A stretch of DNA of 64,000 nt, taken from positions 5,208,001 to 5,272,000 of the forward strand of contig NZ_CP009278.1 of assembly GCF_000747525.1 (NCBI RefSeq). Direction: 5' to 3'. Every line of letters begins with the position of its first letter. The first letter of the stretch is position 1. Made by a program: the position numbers and the translations under genes. Source of the DNA: Sphingobacterium sp. ML3W (GTDB lineage Bacteria > Bacteroidota > Bacteroidia > Sphingobacteriales > Sphingobacteriaceae). The notes beneath the pieces were generated by a model that was given only the letters and a program-made list of their open reading frames with translations, was not told the origin of the DNA and did not search any database. Positions 1-8,465 of this stretch are shown here, piece by piece.

Positions 1-1
1 G

Positions 2-595
2 GGCACAATTGATAATGATCTTGCTGGAACCGATTTTACAATTGGCTACGATACGGCTATCAATACCGTCATTCAAGCAGTCGATAAAATTAGAGATACT
101 GCAGAATCGCATGACCGCCTATTCGTCATCGAAGTAATGGGTAGAGACTCTGGACTTATTGCCTTGAGATCGGGTATCAGTACAGGTGCTGAAGCCGTTT
201 TGATCCCTGAGTTTAATGTCGATTACGATGCGATCATGAAACGCTTGGATAAAACCCGCAAAAGCAAATCATCACGTATCATAATCGTTGCCGAAGGTGA
301 CTCTGAAGGTGGAATGGTTGTTTCTGAAAAAATCAAAGCAAACTTTCCGAAATATGATGTTCGCCTCTCTATCTTAGGTCATATTCAACGTGGGGGAAGC
401 CCAACATGTATGGATAGAGTATTGGCCAGCAGACTAGGTGTTTCCGCTGTAGAGGCACTGCTTGAGGGTCGTAAAGGTGAAATGGTTGGTTTAGTTCATG
501 GTGAAGTGCAATTTATATCTTTCAAAAAAGCAATTAAACACATTGATGCAATCAATCAAGATCTATTGCGGATCGTGGAAATCCTTTCTTTGTAA
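2..595 (+). CDS. pfkA: ATP-dependent 6-phosphofructokinase, C-terminal part (cut by window edge)
   Basis: Phosphorylates fructose 6-phosphate in glycolysis, in the cytosol. The frame is open from the first bases of the window, so the start lies outside it. The visible part opens with GTIDNDLAGTDFTIGYDTA, the PfkA segment carrying the catalytic Asp, followed by the substrate-binding MGRDSG motif, an EGD segment (AEGDSEGG) and the HIQRGGSPTCMDR block. About 197 residues remain, roughly the last 60% of a typical 320-residue enzyme. It ends at TAA and converges on pgi across a shared hairpin, so two glycolytic genes meet tail to tail. Confidence 0.95.
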   Translation, partial: GTIDNDLAGTDFTIGYDTAINTVIQAVDKIRDTAESHDRLFVIEVMGRDSGLIALRSGISTGAEAVLIPEFNVDYDAIMKRLDKTRKSKSSRIIIVAEGDSEGGMVVSEKIKANFPKYDVRLSILGHIQRGGSPTCMDRVLASRLGVSAVEALLEGRKGEMVGLVHGEVQFISFKKAIKHIDAINQDLLRIVEILSL

Positions 596-620
596 TCTTT
601 ACAACTGAAGGTTAATAAAA

Positions 621-660
621 TAAAAAAAGCTTAGTTAAGAATTTAACCAAGCTTTTTTTA
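621..660. terminator. Bidirectional terminator between pfkA and pgi
   Basis: Hairpin with arms AAAAAAGCTT-A-GTTAA and TTAAC-C-AAGCTTTTTT around a four-base loop. T runs lie on both strands, suiting two convergent genes. Confidence 0.85.
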
Positions 661-674
661 TTTTCCGTTAACGC

Positions 675-2324
675 TTATGAGCGCCAAGCTTTATATTGAT
701 TGATCAAGCCATTTGTCGATGAATCGTGGGTGGTAATGATATCTTCGGACTCCAGCTCTGGAAGAATCTGACCAGCAAGTTGCTTACCTAATTCCACGCC
801 CCATTGATCAAAACTGAATACATTCCAGATGATTCCTTGAACAAATATTTTATGCTCGTAAAGTGCTATTAACGTTCCTAATGAACGTGGAGTAACTTTT
901 TTAAGCAAAATAGAATTACTAGGTCTATTTCCTTCAAACACTTTAAAAGCTTTCAGCTTTTCAATTTCTTCTTCAGATTTACCTGCAGCTTTTAATTCTG
1001 CTACAACAGTCTCTTCAGATTTACCATTCATCAAGGCTTCTGTCTGTGCAAAGAAATTGGACAATAACATCTGATGATGTTGTCCAATTGGATTTAAACT
1101 GATTGCTGGTGCAATAAAGTCGCAAGGAATCAACTTCGTCCCCTGATGGATCAGTTGATAAAAAGCATGTTGACCATTGGTACCTGGCTCACCCCAAATG
1201 ATAGGACCAGTTTGATAGTCGACACGGTTACCATTACGATCGACATACTTGCCATTACTTTCCATATCGCCTTGTTGGAAATAAGCCGCGAAACGGTGCA
1301 TATATTGATCATATGGTAATATGGCATGACTTTCTGCTTCAAAAAAATTATTGTACCAAATCCCTAATAATGCTAGAGTAATGGGAATATTTTCTTCAAA
1401 TGGAGTTGTTCTAAAATGCTCATCGGCCTCATAGGCTCCAATCAATAGTTCTTTAAAATTATCATAACCAACAGCTAAACTGATGGACAAGCCAATAGCT
1501 GACCAAAGTGAATAACGTCCACCGACCCAATCCCAAAACTGGAACATGTTTTTCGTATCGATACCAAACGCCGCAACCGCAGCTGTATTGGTACTTAATG
1601 CTGCAAAATGCTTCGCTACATCCTCTTGTTGAGCTCCACTTTTCAAGAACCATGCTCGAGCTGAGTTTGCATTCGCCATCGTTTCTTGCGTCGTAAACGT
1701 CTTTGAGGCAATTAAAAATAAAGTCGTTTCGGGATCAAGGTCTTTTATCGCTTCGACAATATGCGTACCATCTACATTGGATACAAAGTGCATATTCAAG
1801 TGTGTGCGGTATGCTTTTAGTGCCTCTGTAACCATAACAGGTCCTAAATCTGAACCACCGATACCAATATTAACCACATCGGTGATCGCTTTGCCGGTAT
1901 ACCCTTTCCACTCGCCAGAAAGAATACGATTTGTAAAGGATTCCATTTGTGCTAAAACAGCATGTACATCAGGCATCACATCCTGTCCATCAACAAGAAC
2001 TGGTTTTCCGGATTGGTTACGTAAAGCGGTATGCAACACTTGACGACCTTCTGTTTCATTGATTTTCTCTCCTTGAAACATGACTTCAATCGCTTCAGAC
2101 AAGTGGCATTCTTTGGCCAACTGACGCAATAACGCTACAGTCTCGTCATTCACTCTATTTTTCGAATAATCTAAAAGAATATCATTGAACTCGATGCTGT
2201 ATTTCTCAAATCGGAATGAATCTTGATCGAACAAGTCCTTTAAGCTGTGCTCATTAATCGTGATATAATGATCTGCTAAATAACGGTAAGCAGCCGTCTG
2301 TGTAAAATCTATTTTTGGTAACAT
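675..2324 (-). CDS. pgi: Glucose-6-phosphate isomerase
   Basis: Interconverts glucose 6-phosphate and fructose 6-phosphate. Both family signatures are present: DWVGGRYSLWSAIG and FDQWGVELGK. So is the phosphate-binding stretch DVVNIGIGGSDLGP. At 549 residues it has the usual length of the bacterial PGI family. A longer frame begins at a TTG three codons upstream (2333). I prefer the ATG at 2324, which gives MLPKIDF. A TAAGTTTG box, part of the 28-bp repeat also found before dcd, lies 16 nt upstream of this ATG. Confidence 0.97.
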   Translation of the reverse strand: MLPKIDFTQTAAYRYLADHYITINEHSLKDLFDQDSFRFEKYSIEFNDILLDYSKNRVNDETVALLRQLAKECHLSEAIEVMFQGEKINETEGRQVLHTALRNQSGKPVLVDGQDVMPDVHAVLAQMESFTNRILSGEWKGYTGKAITDVVNIGIGGSDLGPVMVTEALKAYRTHLNMHFVSNVDGTHIVEAIKDLDPETTLFLIASKTFTTQETMANANSARAWFLKSGAQQEDVAKHFAALSTNTAAVAAFGIDTKNMFQFWDWVGGRYSLWSAIGLSISLAVGYDNFKELLIGAYEADEHFRTTPFEENIPITLALLGIWYNNFFEAESHAILPYDQYMHRFAAYFQQGDMESNGKYVDRNGNRVDYQTGPIIWGEPGTNGQHAFYQLIHQGTKLIPCDFIAPAISLNPIGQHHQMLLSNFFAQTEALMNGKSEETVVAELKAAGKSEEEIEKLKAFKVFEGNRPSNSILLKKVTPRSLGTLIALYEHKIFVQGIIWNVFSFDQWGVELGKQLAGQILPELESEDIITTHDSSTNGLINQYKAWRS

Positions 2325-2340
2325 ATCTTTCAATTTTAAT

Positions 2341-2368
2341 CAAACTTAGATAAATTTGTTTTATTTAC
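2341..2368 (-). promoter_or_regulatory. 28-bp module upstream of pgi (copy 1)
   Basis: Read on the minus strand it contains TAAGTTTG, which fits the Bacteroidota -7 consensus TAnnTTTG, inside an imperfect 18-bp palindrome (CAAATTTATCTAAGTTTG, 7 of 9 positions paired). The 28 bases are identical to 4334-4361 upstream of dcd. No clear -33 TTG is visible at the usual distance. Confidence 0.55.
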
Positions 2369-2535
2369 CATGTTAATTGTAGCCTATCATAAAAAAAATA
2401 TTTTAGTTTTGTTACTCTTTTTTCATTGGGATTCATGGTTGCTATGCAATTATCGATTGCTACTCTGCCATCAAAAGCATACTCTCGAGGAAATATAAAA
2501 ATTAATCACTATCATTTAAATCATACCTAAGCTTT

Positions 2536-2567
2536 TTGGGCTTTTCTTATAGAAAGCTGTATCTTTG
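2536..2567 (+). promoter_or_regulatory. prfB promoter
   Basis: TTG at 2536-2538, a 21-nt spacer, then TATCTTTG at 2560-2567, matching the Bacteroidota sigma-A consensus. The box ends five bases before the prfB ATG, so the transcript would have almost no 5' leader. Confidence 0.65.
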
Positions 2568-2572
2568 TGATT

Positions 2573-3656
2573 ATGACCAAAGAACAAATTCAAGATTTGA
2601 GGGATCGTGTAACTTCCCTGAGGAGGCATCTTTGACATCGATGCTAAAAAAGAAGCATTAGAGAAAGACCAAGCCATTACCTTACAACCGGACTTTTGGA
2701 ATGATTCAAAAGCTGCTGAACAAATATTACAATCCATCAAAGTACAGAAAGTATGGACCGATCATTTTGATCAGGTCGTGGCATCTGTTGAAGATACCGA
2801 GGTATTGTATGAGTTTTATCAAGCTGGCGATGCAACCGAGGCCGAACTTAATGAACAATATCATCTTGCTGTAGCAGAGGTGGAAGAATTGGAGTTCAAG
2901 AACATGCTGAGCGCCGAGGAAGATCAACTGGATGCTATTCTACAGATAACTGCGGGTGCAGGAGGAACGGAAAGCTGCGATTGGGCCGCCATGTTGATGC
3001 GTATGTATATCATGTGGGGCGAGAAAAACGGTTACAAAGTGACAGAACAGGACGCGCAAGAAGGTGAGGTTGCTGGGATAAAAACGGTAACGCTACAGCT
3101 GTCTGGTAATTTTGCCTATGGCTATCTAAAAGGCGAAAATGGTGTTCACCGATTAGTCCGCATTTCTCCCTTTGACTCCAACGCGAAACGACACACGTCA
3201 TTTGCATCAGTATATGTGTATCCTCTTATCGACAACCATATCGAAATTGATGTGAAGGATTCGGAAATCGAATGGGATACCTTCCGTGCTGGTGGAGCAG
3301 GTGGTCAGAATGTGAACAAGGTGGAGACAGCGGTACGTCTGCATCACAAACCAACTGGTATCATCATCAAAAATCAAGAATCTAGATCACAGTTGCAGAA
3401 TAAAGAAAACGCTTTCCGCTTATTGAAATCGCAATTATACGAGATTGAAATGCGCAAACGTCAAGAAGCGACAGATGCAATCGAAGGCAATAAAAAGAAA
3501 ATTGAATGGGGCTCTCAAATAAGAAATTATGTCCTACACCCTTATAAATTAATTAAGGATTTAAGAACGAATTATGAGACATCCAATACACAAGCAGTAT
3601 TAGATGGGGACCTCGATGAATTCTTAAAAGCATATTTAATGGAATTTGGAGGATAA
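2573..3656 (+). CDS. prfB: Peptide chain release factor 2 (programmed +1 frameshift)
   Basis: Recognises UGA and UAA stop codons and triggers peptide release. It is encoded in two frames. Codons 1-20 run from ATG 2573 to CTT 2630-2632; after a +1 slip the frame continues from GAC 2634 to the stop at 3656, giving 360 residues against 365 in E. coli. The second frame holds the peptidyl-hydrolysis motif GGAGGQNVNK and the SPF anticodon-like tripeptide (RISPFDSNAKR) that marks RF2 rather than RF1. The N-terminus reads MTKEQIQDLRDRVTSLRRHL then DIDAKKE, as in other RF2 proteins. An ATG start at 2778 would lose about 68 residues and is wrong. The gene converges on dcd. Confidence 0.95.
2621..2636 (+). 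other. prfB autoregulatory frameshift site
   Basis: AGG AGG CAT CTT TGA C: a Shine-Dalgarno-like AGGAGG three bases before the slippery CTT, followed by an in-frame TGA in poor termination context (TGAC). This is the classic RF2 feedback site: low RF2 favours slippage past its own UGA. The position agrees exactly with the frame change in the gene. Confidence 0.95.
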
Positions 3657-3670
3657 ACAGTTATCCAATA

Positions 3671-3708
3671 AAAAAGAGCAAAGATTTTTAAGTCTTTGCT
3701 CTTTTTGT
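3671..3708. terminator. Bidirectional terminator between prfB and dcd
   Basis: Arms AAAAAGAGCAAAGA and TCTTTGCTCTTTTT around an eight-base loop, with a T run on each strand. Confidence 0.85.
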
Positions 3709-3723
3709 TATGTTGCATTTAAC

Positions 3724-4260
3724 CTAAAATGAATTCTTCCACATCATAGATTCCACTGGTTTTATCGTTTTTGTATTATACTTGGCATTACCTTTTGTAT
3801 TGTAAAGAATCTCTACATCACCTTCTACTACAAAATAGATCAGCTGTCCGATCGGCATACCTGCATAGATGCGCACGGGTTGAGCACATGAGATCTCTAA
3901 CGTCCAAGTATTACAAAATCCAACGTCACCTTTTCCGGCAGTCGCATGGATATCGATACCGAGACGACCTGTACTTGATTTTCCTTCTAAAAATGGCACA
4001 TGTTTATGCGTTTCCGTATATTCTAAAGTAACCCCCAAATAGAGTGTGTTTGGCTCTAGCACAAATCCTTCTTCGGGAATTTCAAAGTGATCGATCTCAT
4101 TATGAAGTTTAGCATCCAACACACGGCTCTTATAGGTTGCTAAATACTTCCCTAAGTGAACGTCATATGAATTTGTACCTAAGCATTTACGGTCATATGG
4201 TTCAATAACGATATTGCCATTCTCTATTTCTTCTAGTATACGTTTATCCGATAAAATCAT
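3724..4260 (-). CDS. dcd: dCTP deaminase
   Basis: Deaminates dCTP to dUTP, feeding thymidylate synthesis. At 178 residues it is close to the usual size. Conserved blocks are CLGTNSYDVHLGKYL near the N-terminus, EGKSSTGRLGIDIHATAG with the substrate-binding S-S-x-x-R, and GDVGFCNTWTLEI, which carries the Thr-Leu-Glu strand of the dUTPase/DCD fold. ATG at 4260. The upstream region holds the second exact copy of the 28-bp module, about 74 nt before the start. Divergent from the phosphopantetheinyl transferase. Confidence 0.93.
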   Translation of the reverse strand: MILSDKRILEEIENGNIVIEPYDRKCLGTNSYDVHLGKYLATYKSRVLDAKLHNEIDHFEIPEEGFVLEPNTLYLGVTLEYTETHKHVPFLEGKSSTGRLGIDIHATAGKGDVGFCNTWTLEISCAQPVRIYAGMPIGQLIYFVVEGDVEILYNTKGNAKYNTKTIKPVESMMWKNSF

Positions 4261-4333
4261 GTTTATTCAATATTATTCCAGATTAAAGTTGAACCTCAAT
4301 ACGATAGAAAGGCCACCTTCAATCATTTATTTT

Positions 4334-4361
4334 CAAACTTAGATAAATTTGTTTTATTTAC
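4334..4361 (-). promoter_or_regulatory. 28-bp module upstream of dcd (copy 2)
   Basis: Identical over 28 bases to 2341-2368, with TAAGTTTG on the minus strand (4341-4334). Sequence similarity continues weakly beyond the exact match, as in a duplicated promoter region. Confidence 0.55.
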
Positions 4362-4530
4362 AATTTTAAATGTGTGATATAAAAAAACAAAGTTATTGAT
4401 TTATCGTCTTCCAGCAAGAAATATTTTTGGCAAAAACACAACATAATCGATCCTATTGAACAAGACTTTCTGCTATTTCTTTTATTATTCCAACTGGATC
4501 AAGTTTCTGCTCCCTCCCCTTTTATATCAA

Positions 4531-4550
4531 AACTAATTTATCTAAGTTTG
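4531..4550 (+). promoter_or_regulatory. Inverted, partial copy of the module upstream of the phosphopantetheinyl transferase
   Basis: AATTTATCTAAGTTTG (4535-4550) matches 16 bases of the module in the opposite orientation, pointing at the plus-strand gene. The TAAGTTTG box ends three bases before the ATG at 4554, implying a leaderless or nearly leaderless mRNA. Confidence 0.5.
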
Positions 4551-4553
4551 AGT

Positions 4554-5195
4554 ATGAGCTTAGTATACCTACGAGAATTGGACCAGCACACCAAATTTGC
4601 GATTTGGCGCATTGAAGAAGATGAGCATACCCTATCCAACCAACTGCAATTGGGCGCGCTGGAGGAACAAAAGCTCATCAGCCTATCCAATGGTAAGCGG
4701 CGATTACATTGGCTTGCTACACGGGTCCTCTTGCGCACCCTGCTCAATACAACTTCCTATATCGATTGTCCTTCAGATAGCAACGGTAAACCTTACCTTG
4801 GCAATTTCCCACAAAAGATATCGCTGACCCATTCTTTTGATTACGCTGGAGCCATCATCAGTTCGGCAGGTGAAGTGGGTATCGATATGGAAATCATTAA
4901 ATCTAAAGTCGAGCGTATCGCGCATAAATTTCTCAAAGAAGAAGAACTTCATTTTATAACGCATGGAGAAAATCGTTTGGCTCAGCTCTATGCTTGTTGG
5001 AGTGCCAAAGAAGCCGTTTACAAATTACAGGGCAATGCAGGCGTTTCTTTCTTGCATAATATGACCATCTCTCCTTTTGAATACGAAGAAGACGGCATAT
5101 TGCAGTTGTATTTGGAAAGTGAACAGCACAATCGCTTTTTTAATGTGCATTATGAGAAGTTCAATGACTATTTACTAGCATACGTGGTCGAATAG
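4554..5195 (+). CDS. 4'-phosphopantetheinyl transferase superfamily protein
   Basis: Moves the phosphopantetheine arm from CoA to a carrier-protein serine. The catalytic Mg/CoA motifs of the Sfp/AcpT superfamily are present: GEVGIDMEIIK in the middle and FLKEEELHF followed by CWSAKEAVYKLQG, with the Asp, Glu and W-S-x-K-E-x-x-x-K residues. The length of 213 residues is typical for the Sfp type. A TTG six bases upstream gives a longer frame; ATG at 4554 (MSLVYLRELDQHTK) looks like the natural N-terminus. With no biosynthetic cluster nearby, its target is probably the fatty-acid ACP, though this is inference. Confidence 0.88.
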   Translation: MSLVYLRELDQHTKFAIWRIEEDEHTLSNQLQLGALEEQKLISLSNGKRRLHWLATRVLLRTLLNTTSYIDCPSDSNGKPYLGNFPQKISLTHSFDYAGAIISSAGEVGIDMEIIKSKVERIAHKFLKEEELHFITHGENRLAQLYACWSAKEAVYKLQGNAGVSFLHNMTISPFEYEEDGILQLYLESEQHNRFFNVHYEKFNDYLLAYVVE

Positions 5196-5280
5196 GACCG
5201 ATTTCTTCATGAAAAAAGGGCTCGAAAAAAAATAATTTTATTCAGATTCAAAGAGTTACGAAAAAGGTGTCACATTTATT

Positions 5281-5310
5281 TTGGAAGAGTTAAAAATGCG
5301 CTTATCTTTG
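5281..5310 (+). promoter_or_regulatory. tRNA-Glu promoter
   Basis: TTG (5281-5283), 19-nt spacer, TATCTTTG (5303-5310): a near-ideal Bacteroidota promoter, with the tRNA 5' end 20 bases downstream. Confidence 0.85.
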
Positions 5311-5330
5311 CATCACATTAATAAACAAAT

Positions 5331-5402
5331 GGCCCGTTCGTCTAGGGGTTAGGACGTTAGATTTTCATTCTAGAAACAGGGGTTCGATTCCCCTACGGGC
5401 TA
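5331..5402 (+). tRNA. tRNA-Glu (anticodon UUC)
   Basis: 72-nt cloverleaf. Acceptor arms GGCCCGT/ACGGGCT with discriminator A; anticodon stem TTAGA/TCTAG around loop TTTTCAT, so the anticodon is TTC; T arm with GGTTCGATTCC. The 3' CCA is not encoded. Confidence 0.97.
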
Positions 5403-5403
5403 C

Positions 5404-5437
5404 AAAAAAGCGACTCCAAAAGAGTCGCTTTTTTTAT
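5404..5437 (+). terminator. tRNA-Glu terminator
   Basis: AAAAGCGACTC / GAGTCGCTTTTTTT hairpin with a CAAAA loop and T tail, directly after the tRNA. The A run also makes it usable for the opposing HdeD gene. Confidence 0.85.
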
Positions 5438-5475
5438 GTCTTAAAGTCAAAACGCCAGATTTTGGATTTTTATTG

Positions 5476-6051
5476 TTAAAACTCTCCCAAACGTTTATTT
5501 AAGCCCTTCATTTTAATCGATAAAAAGATATTCAGTACTCCAAGTATGATAAAGGAGAATGAAGTATAGAATACGATTGTCATCCCTCCGAAAACGGGAT
5601 TCCAAATCATAATGAAAGATAGTATTAAGCCAGCCACACCTATAATCATCGTATAGATCCATCCTTTAAACCCATGCTTCTTTAGTTCAAGAGCTTTTCC
5701 AATGCCCGTAATCGAATAAAATAGGATTCCAAAACCCACATAAAGCGAGAGCGCTACCATAGAGATCGCAGGATTTGAAATCAACAGAAAACCTAAGAAC
5801 AACCCTATAATGCCACTAATTAATTCCCAAACCCAATGGTTCAGTGTATTTCGATTGACGATGGCATAGATGATTTCAAGTATACCTGCTACCAGAAACG
5901 TAGTTGCAAATATAATGGCCAATGTCAAGTAGGCCGCCAAAGGAGTCCTAGACACCCATATTCCAACTAAAATAAATAAGATGCCTAATATCAAAGGTAT
6001 ATACCAATGTTTTACAGAACTTTTGATTTTTTCTAAAATTGGATTTTCCAT
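5476..6051 (-). CDS. HdeD/DUF308 family membrane protein
   Basis: 191-residue inner-membrane protein of about six helices arranged as repeated pairs, e.g. WYIPLILGILFILVGIWVSRTPLA near the N-terminus and GWIYTMIIGVAGLILSFIMIWNP later. This alternation of a hydrophobic hairpin with short W/R-containing turns is the DUF308 pattern of HdeD, linked in E. coli to acid resistance. Biochemical function in Bacteroidota is not established. Single gene; its upstream region has a short palindrome. Confidence 0.8.
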   Translation of the reverse strand: MENPILEKIKSSVKHWYIPLILGILFILVGIWVSRTPLAAYLTLAIIFATTFLVAGILEIIYAIVNRNTLNHWVWELISGIIGLFLGFLLISNPAISMVALSLYVGFGILFYSITGIGKALELKKHGFKGWIYTMIIGVAGLILSFIMIWNPVFGGMTIVFYTSFSFIILGVLNIFLSIKMKGLNKRLGEF

Positions 6052-6056
6052 ATGAG

Positions 6057-6076
6057 TTAAGTTTTAATTAACTTAA
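6057..6076 (-). promoter_or_regulatory. Palindrome upstream of the HdeD-like gene
   Basis: TTAAGTT-TTAATT-AACTTAA, a 7-bp inverted repeat starting six bases before the ATG at 6051. Further CTTAA/TTAAG copies follow to about 6118. It could be an operator, but an AT-rich leader makes chance possible. Confidence 0.3.
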
Positions 6077-6221
6077 ATATACCTTAATTATACTTAAAAA
6101 TCTTAATCATATTTAAGCTAAACGTATGAAAAGTGTTTTTTAGACAAATACTAGACCTACTCCTTCAGGACATTGATAAAACATCTTATCTTTATGTTTT
6201 TAAAAAAATAGCTTAACATTA

Positions 6222-8138
6222 ATGAACTTAAAATCAATCCTAACCTTATTTTGCCTTATCTTCGGTTTTAGCGCCATAGCCCAGAAACCCGCGGTAAGCC
6301 ACGTTGTTACCCATAACCGTACTACGGTTATTTGTGACCCTGTCACAGCTGCAAACCCTTACCCTGCATGGGGTGTGTTCCCTAAAAACGATGCTCCTAT
6401 CCGCAAAGTAACCATGCACGTTACGCTCGGTAGCCCTGACAGCATTAACACCGCGCATTGGGATTACCTCGATCATATTATACTACGTCGCAAAGGCGGT
6501 AAAAATACTCCTGAGCTTAACTATGAATTGAGCAGAATGCTAACGCCTTATGGCAGTATTTACAATAAAGGGTGGAGCTGGAAATGGCAGGTGGATGTAA
6601 CTGACTTTGCTCCATTGTTACGTGATAGTGTCGAAATTGTCTATGTGCACACCGGTTATGAAGATAAAACGGTAGGTTGGGCACTCAGCATAGATTTTGA
6701 GATCTTATCTGGCCCCTCAGTTGTGACACCGCTAGGTATGGAGCCTTTATGGAATAAGGCCTATAAGTATGGTGATCCGAACGAAAAAATTGAAGAGCAT
6801 CTCTTACCGATAGATTATGAATCAAAAAACGGTGCAGCATTAAGCCGTATCCGCATACAGCATACCGGTCATGGTATGGACAAGCCACGTGGCTGTAGTG
6901 AGTTCTGTAGTCGCTGGCGCGAGATCTCGCTGGATGGTAAAATCGTAGACAAACGTGATATGTGGAAAAAATGTGGAGACAACCCGCTCTATCCTCAAGG
7001 CGGTACTTGGATCTACGACCGTGCCTACTGGTGTCCTGGTGATTTGCAAAAGGCAGATGTCATCGACGTTTTCACCAAACCGGGTAAACATCAGGTATCT
7101 TTAATGATGGAACCTTATACTGCGACAGATAATATACAGGCTACTGAAAACATCTCATCCTTCTTGTTCCATTATTCGGCACCAAAGCAAAAGACGGATG
7201 TAGCGGTTGAATCGATTATGGTACCCAGTGATGAACAACGTTTTTCGAGGTTGAATCCCGCTAGCTCTGGGCCACGTATTTCCTTCAGAAACTTAGGATC
7301 GGACCCCATTCGTTCATTGACTATCGTTTACGGGACTAAGGGTTTCCCGACTAAAACATTCCATTGGAAAGGAAATCTGCCATTCAACCAAGTCGCTGAT
7401 GTCATCTTACCAGGAGAGATTCAGGAAAAAGATGGTGAAAACACATTTCAAGTGACGCTTAATCAACCTAATGGAAAGAAAGATGCTTGGACAGGAGACA
7501 ATAATATGGAAACGATTTTCACAGCTCCACCGAGATTTCCTGCTGAATTTGTCTTGCAATTGTTAACGAACAAAAATCCGGAAGACAACAGCATCTATCT
7601 AGTCAATGCACAAAAAGATACAGTCTACCAGAAAATAGCGACACAGCTAGCGGTTGAAACCGTGTATACTGATACCATCCGTCTATCGGAAGGCAATCAT
7701 TCCCTTCGCTTGATCGATACGGCGGGCAATGGTCTACAGTTCTGGGCACAACCTCAAAAAGGAGATGGACACCTCCGTTTATTTGATATGAATGGTAATC
7801 TCATCCATGCTTTTGAGAGTGACTGTGGTAGTGGCGAAATGTTTAGCTTCAAGGCTATCCAAGGTTTTGAAATGGATACGACAATAGCGCGACATGCATT
7901 TTCGCTATACCCAAGATCAGTTATCGATAAAACGGAATTGAATGTTGTATCCAACAAGCGCAATGATATGACGGTTCAGATTACCGTTGATGGTGTGCTT
8001 TGGCAAAAACATGAATATAAAGCGGTTAAAAATGCATTATTCAGCTATGACCTCACCCATCTTCCGAAAGGAAGAATCGTGCTAGAAGCTTTTATGGATG
8101 GTAAAAGTGCATTCAAAGGACGAATCAATAAAAGATAA
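6222..8138 (+). CDS. Secreted peptide-N-glycosidase F-related protein
   Basis: 638 residues with a cleavable signal peptide (MNLKSILTLFCLIFGFSAIAQ). The first 330 residues or so resemble the two-domain beta-sandwich of PNGase F, including a Cys-rich block (GCSEFCSRWREISLDGK, then WKKCGDNPLYPQGGTWIYDRAYWCPGD). The family removes N-linked glycans from glycoproteins by cleaving the Asn amide. The C-terminal half (from about residue 350) is extra relative to the 350-residue classical enzyme and ends in beta-rich sequence; it may be an adhesion or sorting region. Glycan-cleaving activity is inferred from family resemblance only, and I could not place all catalytic acids. Monocistronic, followed by a strong terminator. 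Confidence 0.65.
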   Translation: MNLKSILTLFCLIFGFSAIAQKPAVSHVVTHNRTTVICDPVTAANPYPAWGVFPKNDAPIRKVTMHVTLGSPDSINTAHWDYLDHIILRRKGGKNTPELNYELSRMLTPYGSIYNKGWSWKWQVDVTDFAPLLRDSVEIVYVHTGYEDKTVGWALSIDFEILSGPSVVTPLGMEPLWNKAYKYGDPNEKIEEHLLPIDYESKNGAALSRIRIQHTGHGMDKPRGCSEFCSRWREISLDGKIVDKRDMWKKCGDNPLYPQGGTWIYDRAYWCPGDLQKADVIDVFTKPGKHQVSLMMEPYTATDNIQATENISSFLFHYSAPKQKTDVAVESIMVPSDEQRFSRLNPASSGPRISFRNLGSDPIRSLTIVYGTKGFPTKTFHWKGNLPFNQVADVILPGEIQEKDGENTFQVTLNQPNGKKDAWTGDNNMETIFTAPPRFPAEFVLQLLTNKNPEDNSIYLVNAQKDTVYQKIATQLAVETVYTDTIRLSEGNHSLRLIDTAGNGLQFWAQPQKGDGHLRLFDMNGNLIHAFESDCGSGEMFSFKAIQGFEMDTTIARHAFSLYPRSVIDKTELNVVSNKRNDMTVQITVDGVLWQKHEYKAVKNALFSYDLTHLPKGRIVLEAFMDGKSAFKGRINKR

Positions 8139-8146
8139 TAAGAATT

Positions 8147-8177
8147 AAAAAAGCGAATCTTTTGATTCGCTTTTTTA
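8147..8177 (+). terminator. Terminator after the PNGase F-like gene
   Basis: AAAAAAGCGAATC-TTTT-GATTCGCTTTTTT, nine bases after the stop codon. Confidence 0.9.
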
Positions 8178-8207
8178 TATTACAGAGTACCCCATATCTC
8201 CCCTTAG

Positions 8208-8327
8208 CTACCAATCTAAAGGAAAGTTATAGTTATCACCACGTGTCAGTTCCAAGGTTACATTGTAACTTTCAGAAAACATACTTTCTTTCATTACTAA
8301 CTTACCCCTAGTAAACGCAATGAACAT
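8208..8327 (-). pseudogene. Possible gene remnant, 39 codons
   Basis: Short minus-strand frame from ATG 8327 to TAG 8208. The translation ends ESYNVTLELTRGDNYNFPLDW, which reads like a genuine protein C-terminus, and the frame stays open to about 8376. No family is recognised. It may be the tail of a lost gene or chance. A 13-bp palindrome, GTTACATTGTAAC (8257-8269), lies inside it. Confidence 0.2.
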
Positions 8328-8378
8328 CCAAACACCTATTGAACTATACAAATGTAGCGGGATAGGATTAAAATAACG

Positions 8379-8394
8379 TTACACAAAAGTGTAG
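8379..8394. promoter_or_regulatory. CTACAC-N4-GTGTAG operator, site A
   Basis: tTACAC-AAAA-GTGTAG. Its surrounding 18 bases (TTACACAAAAGTGTAGTT) are identical to those around 12910. Lies 164 bases upstream of the barrel-protein ATG. Confidence 0.65.
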
Positions 8395-8465
8395 TTATCA
8401 ATTATTGTAAAAGTCTTTTACCTCAAGAGAGAGTCCATTTATAAGCGTTATTTAACATGACATAA

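Noticed and set aside
2778..3656. RF2 starting at the first ATG-like codon of the second frame
   Set aside because: The programmed frameshift places the real start at 2573; a late start would remove domain 1.
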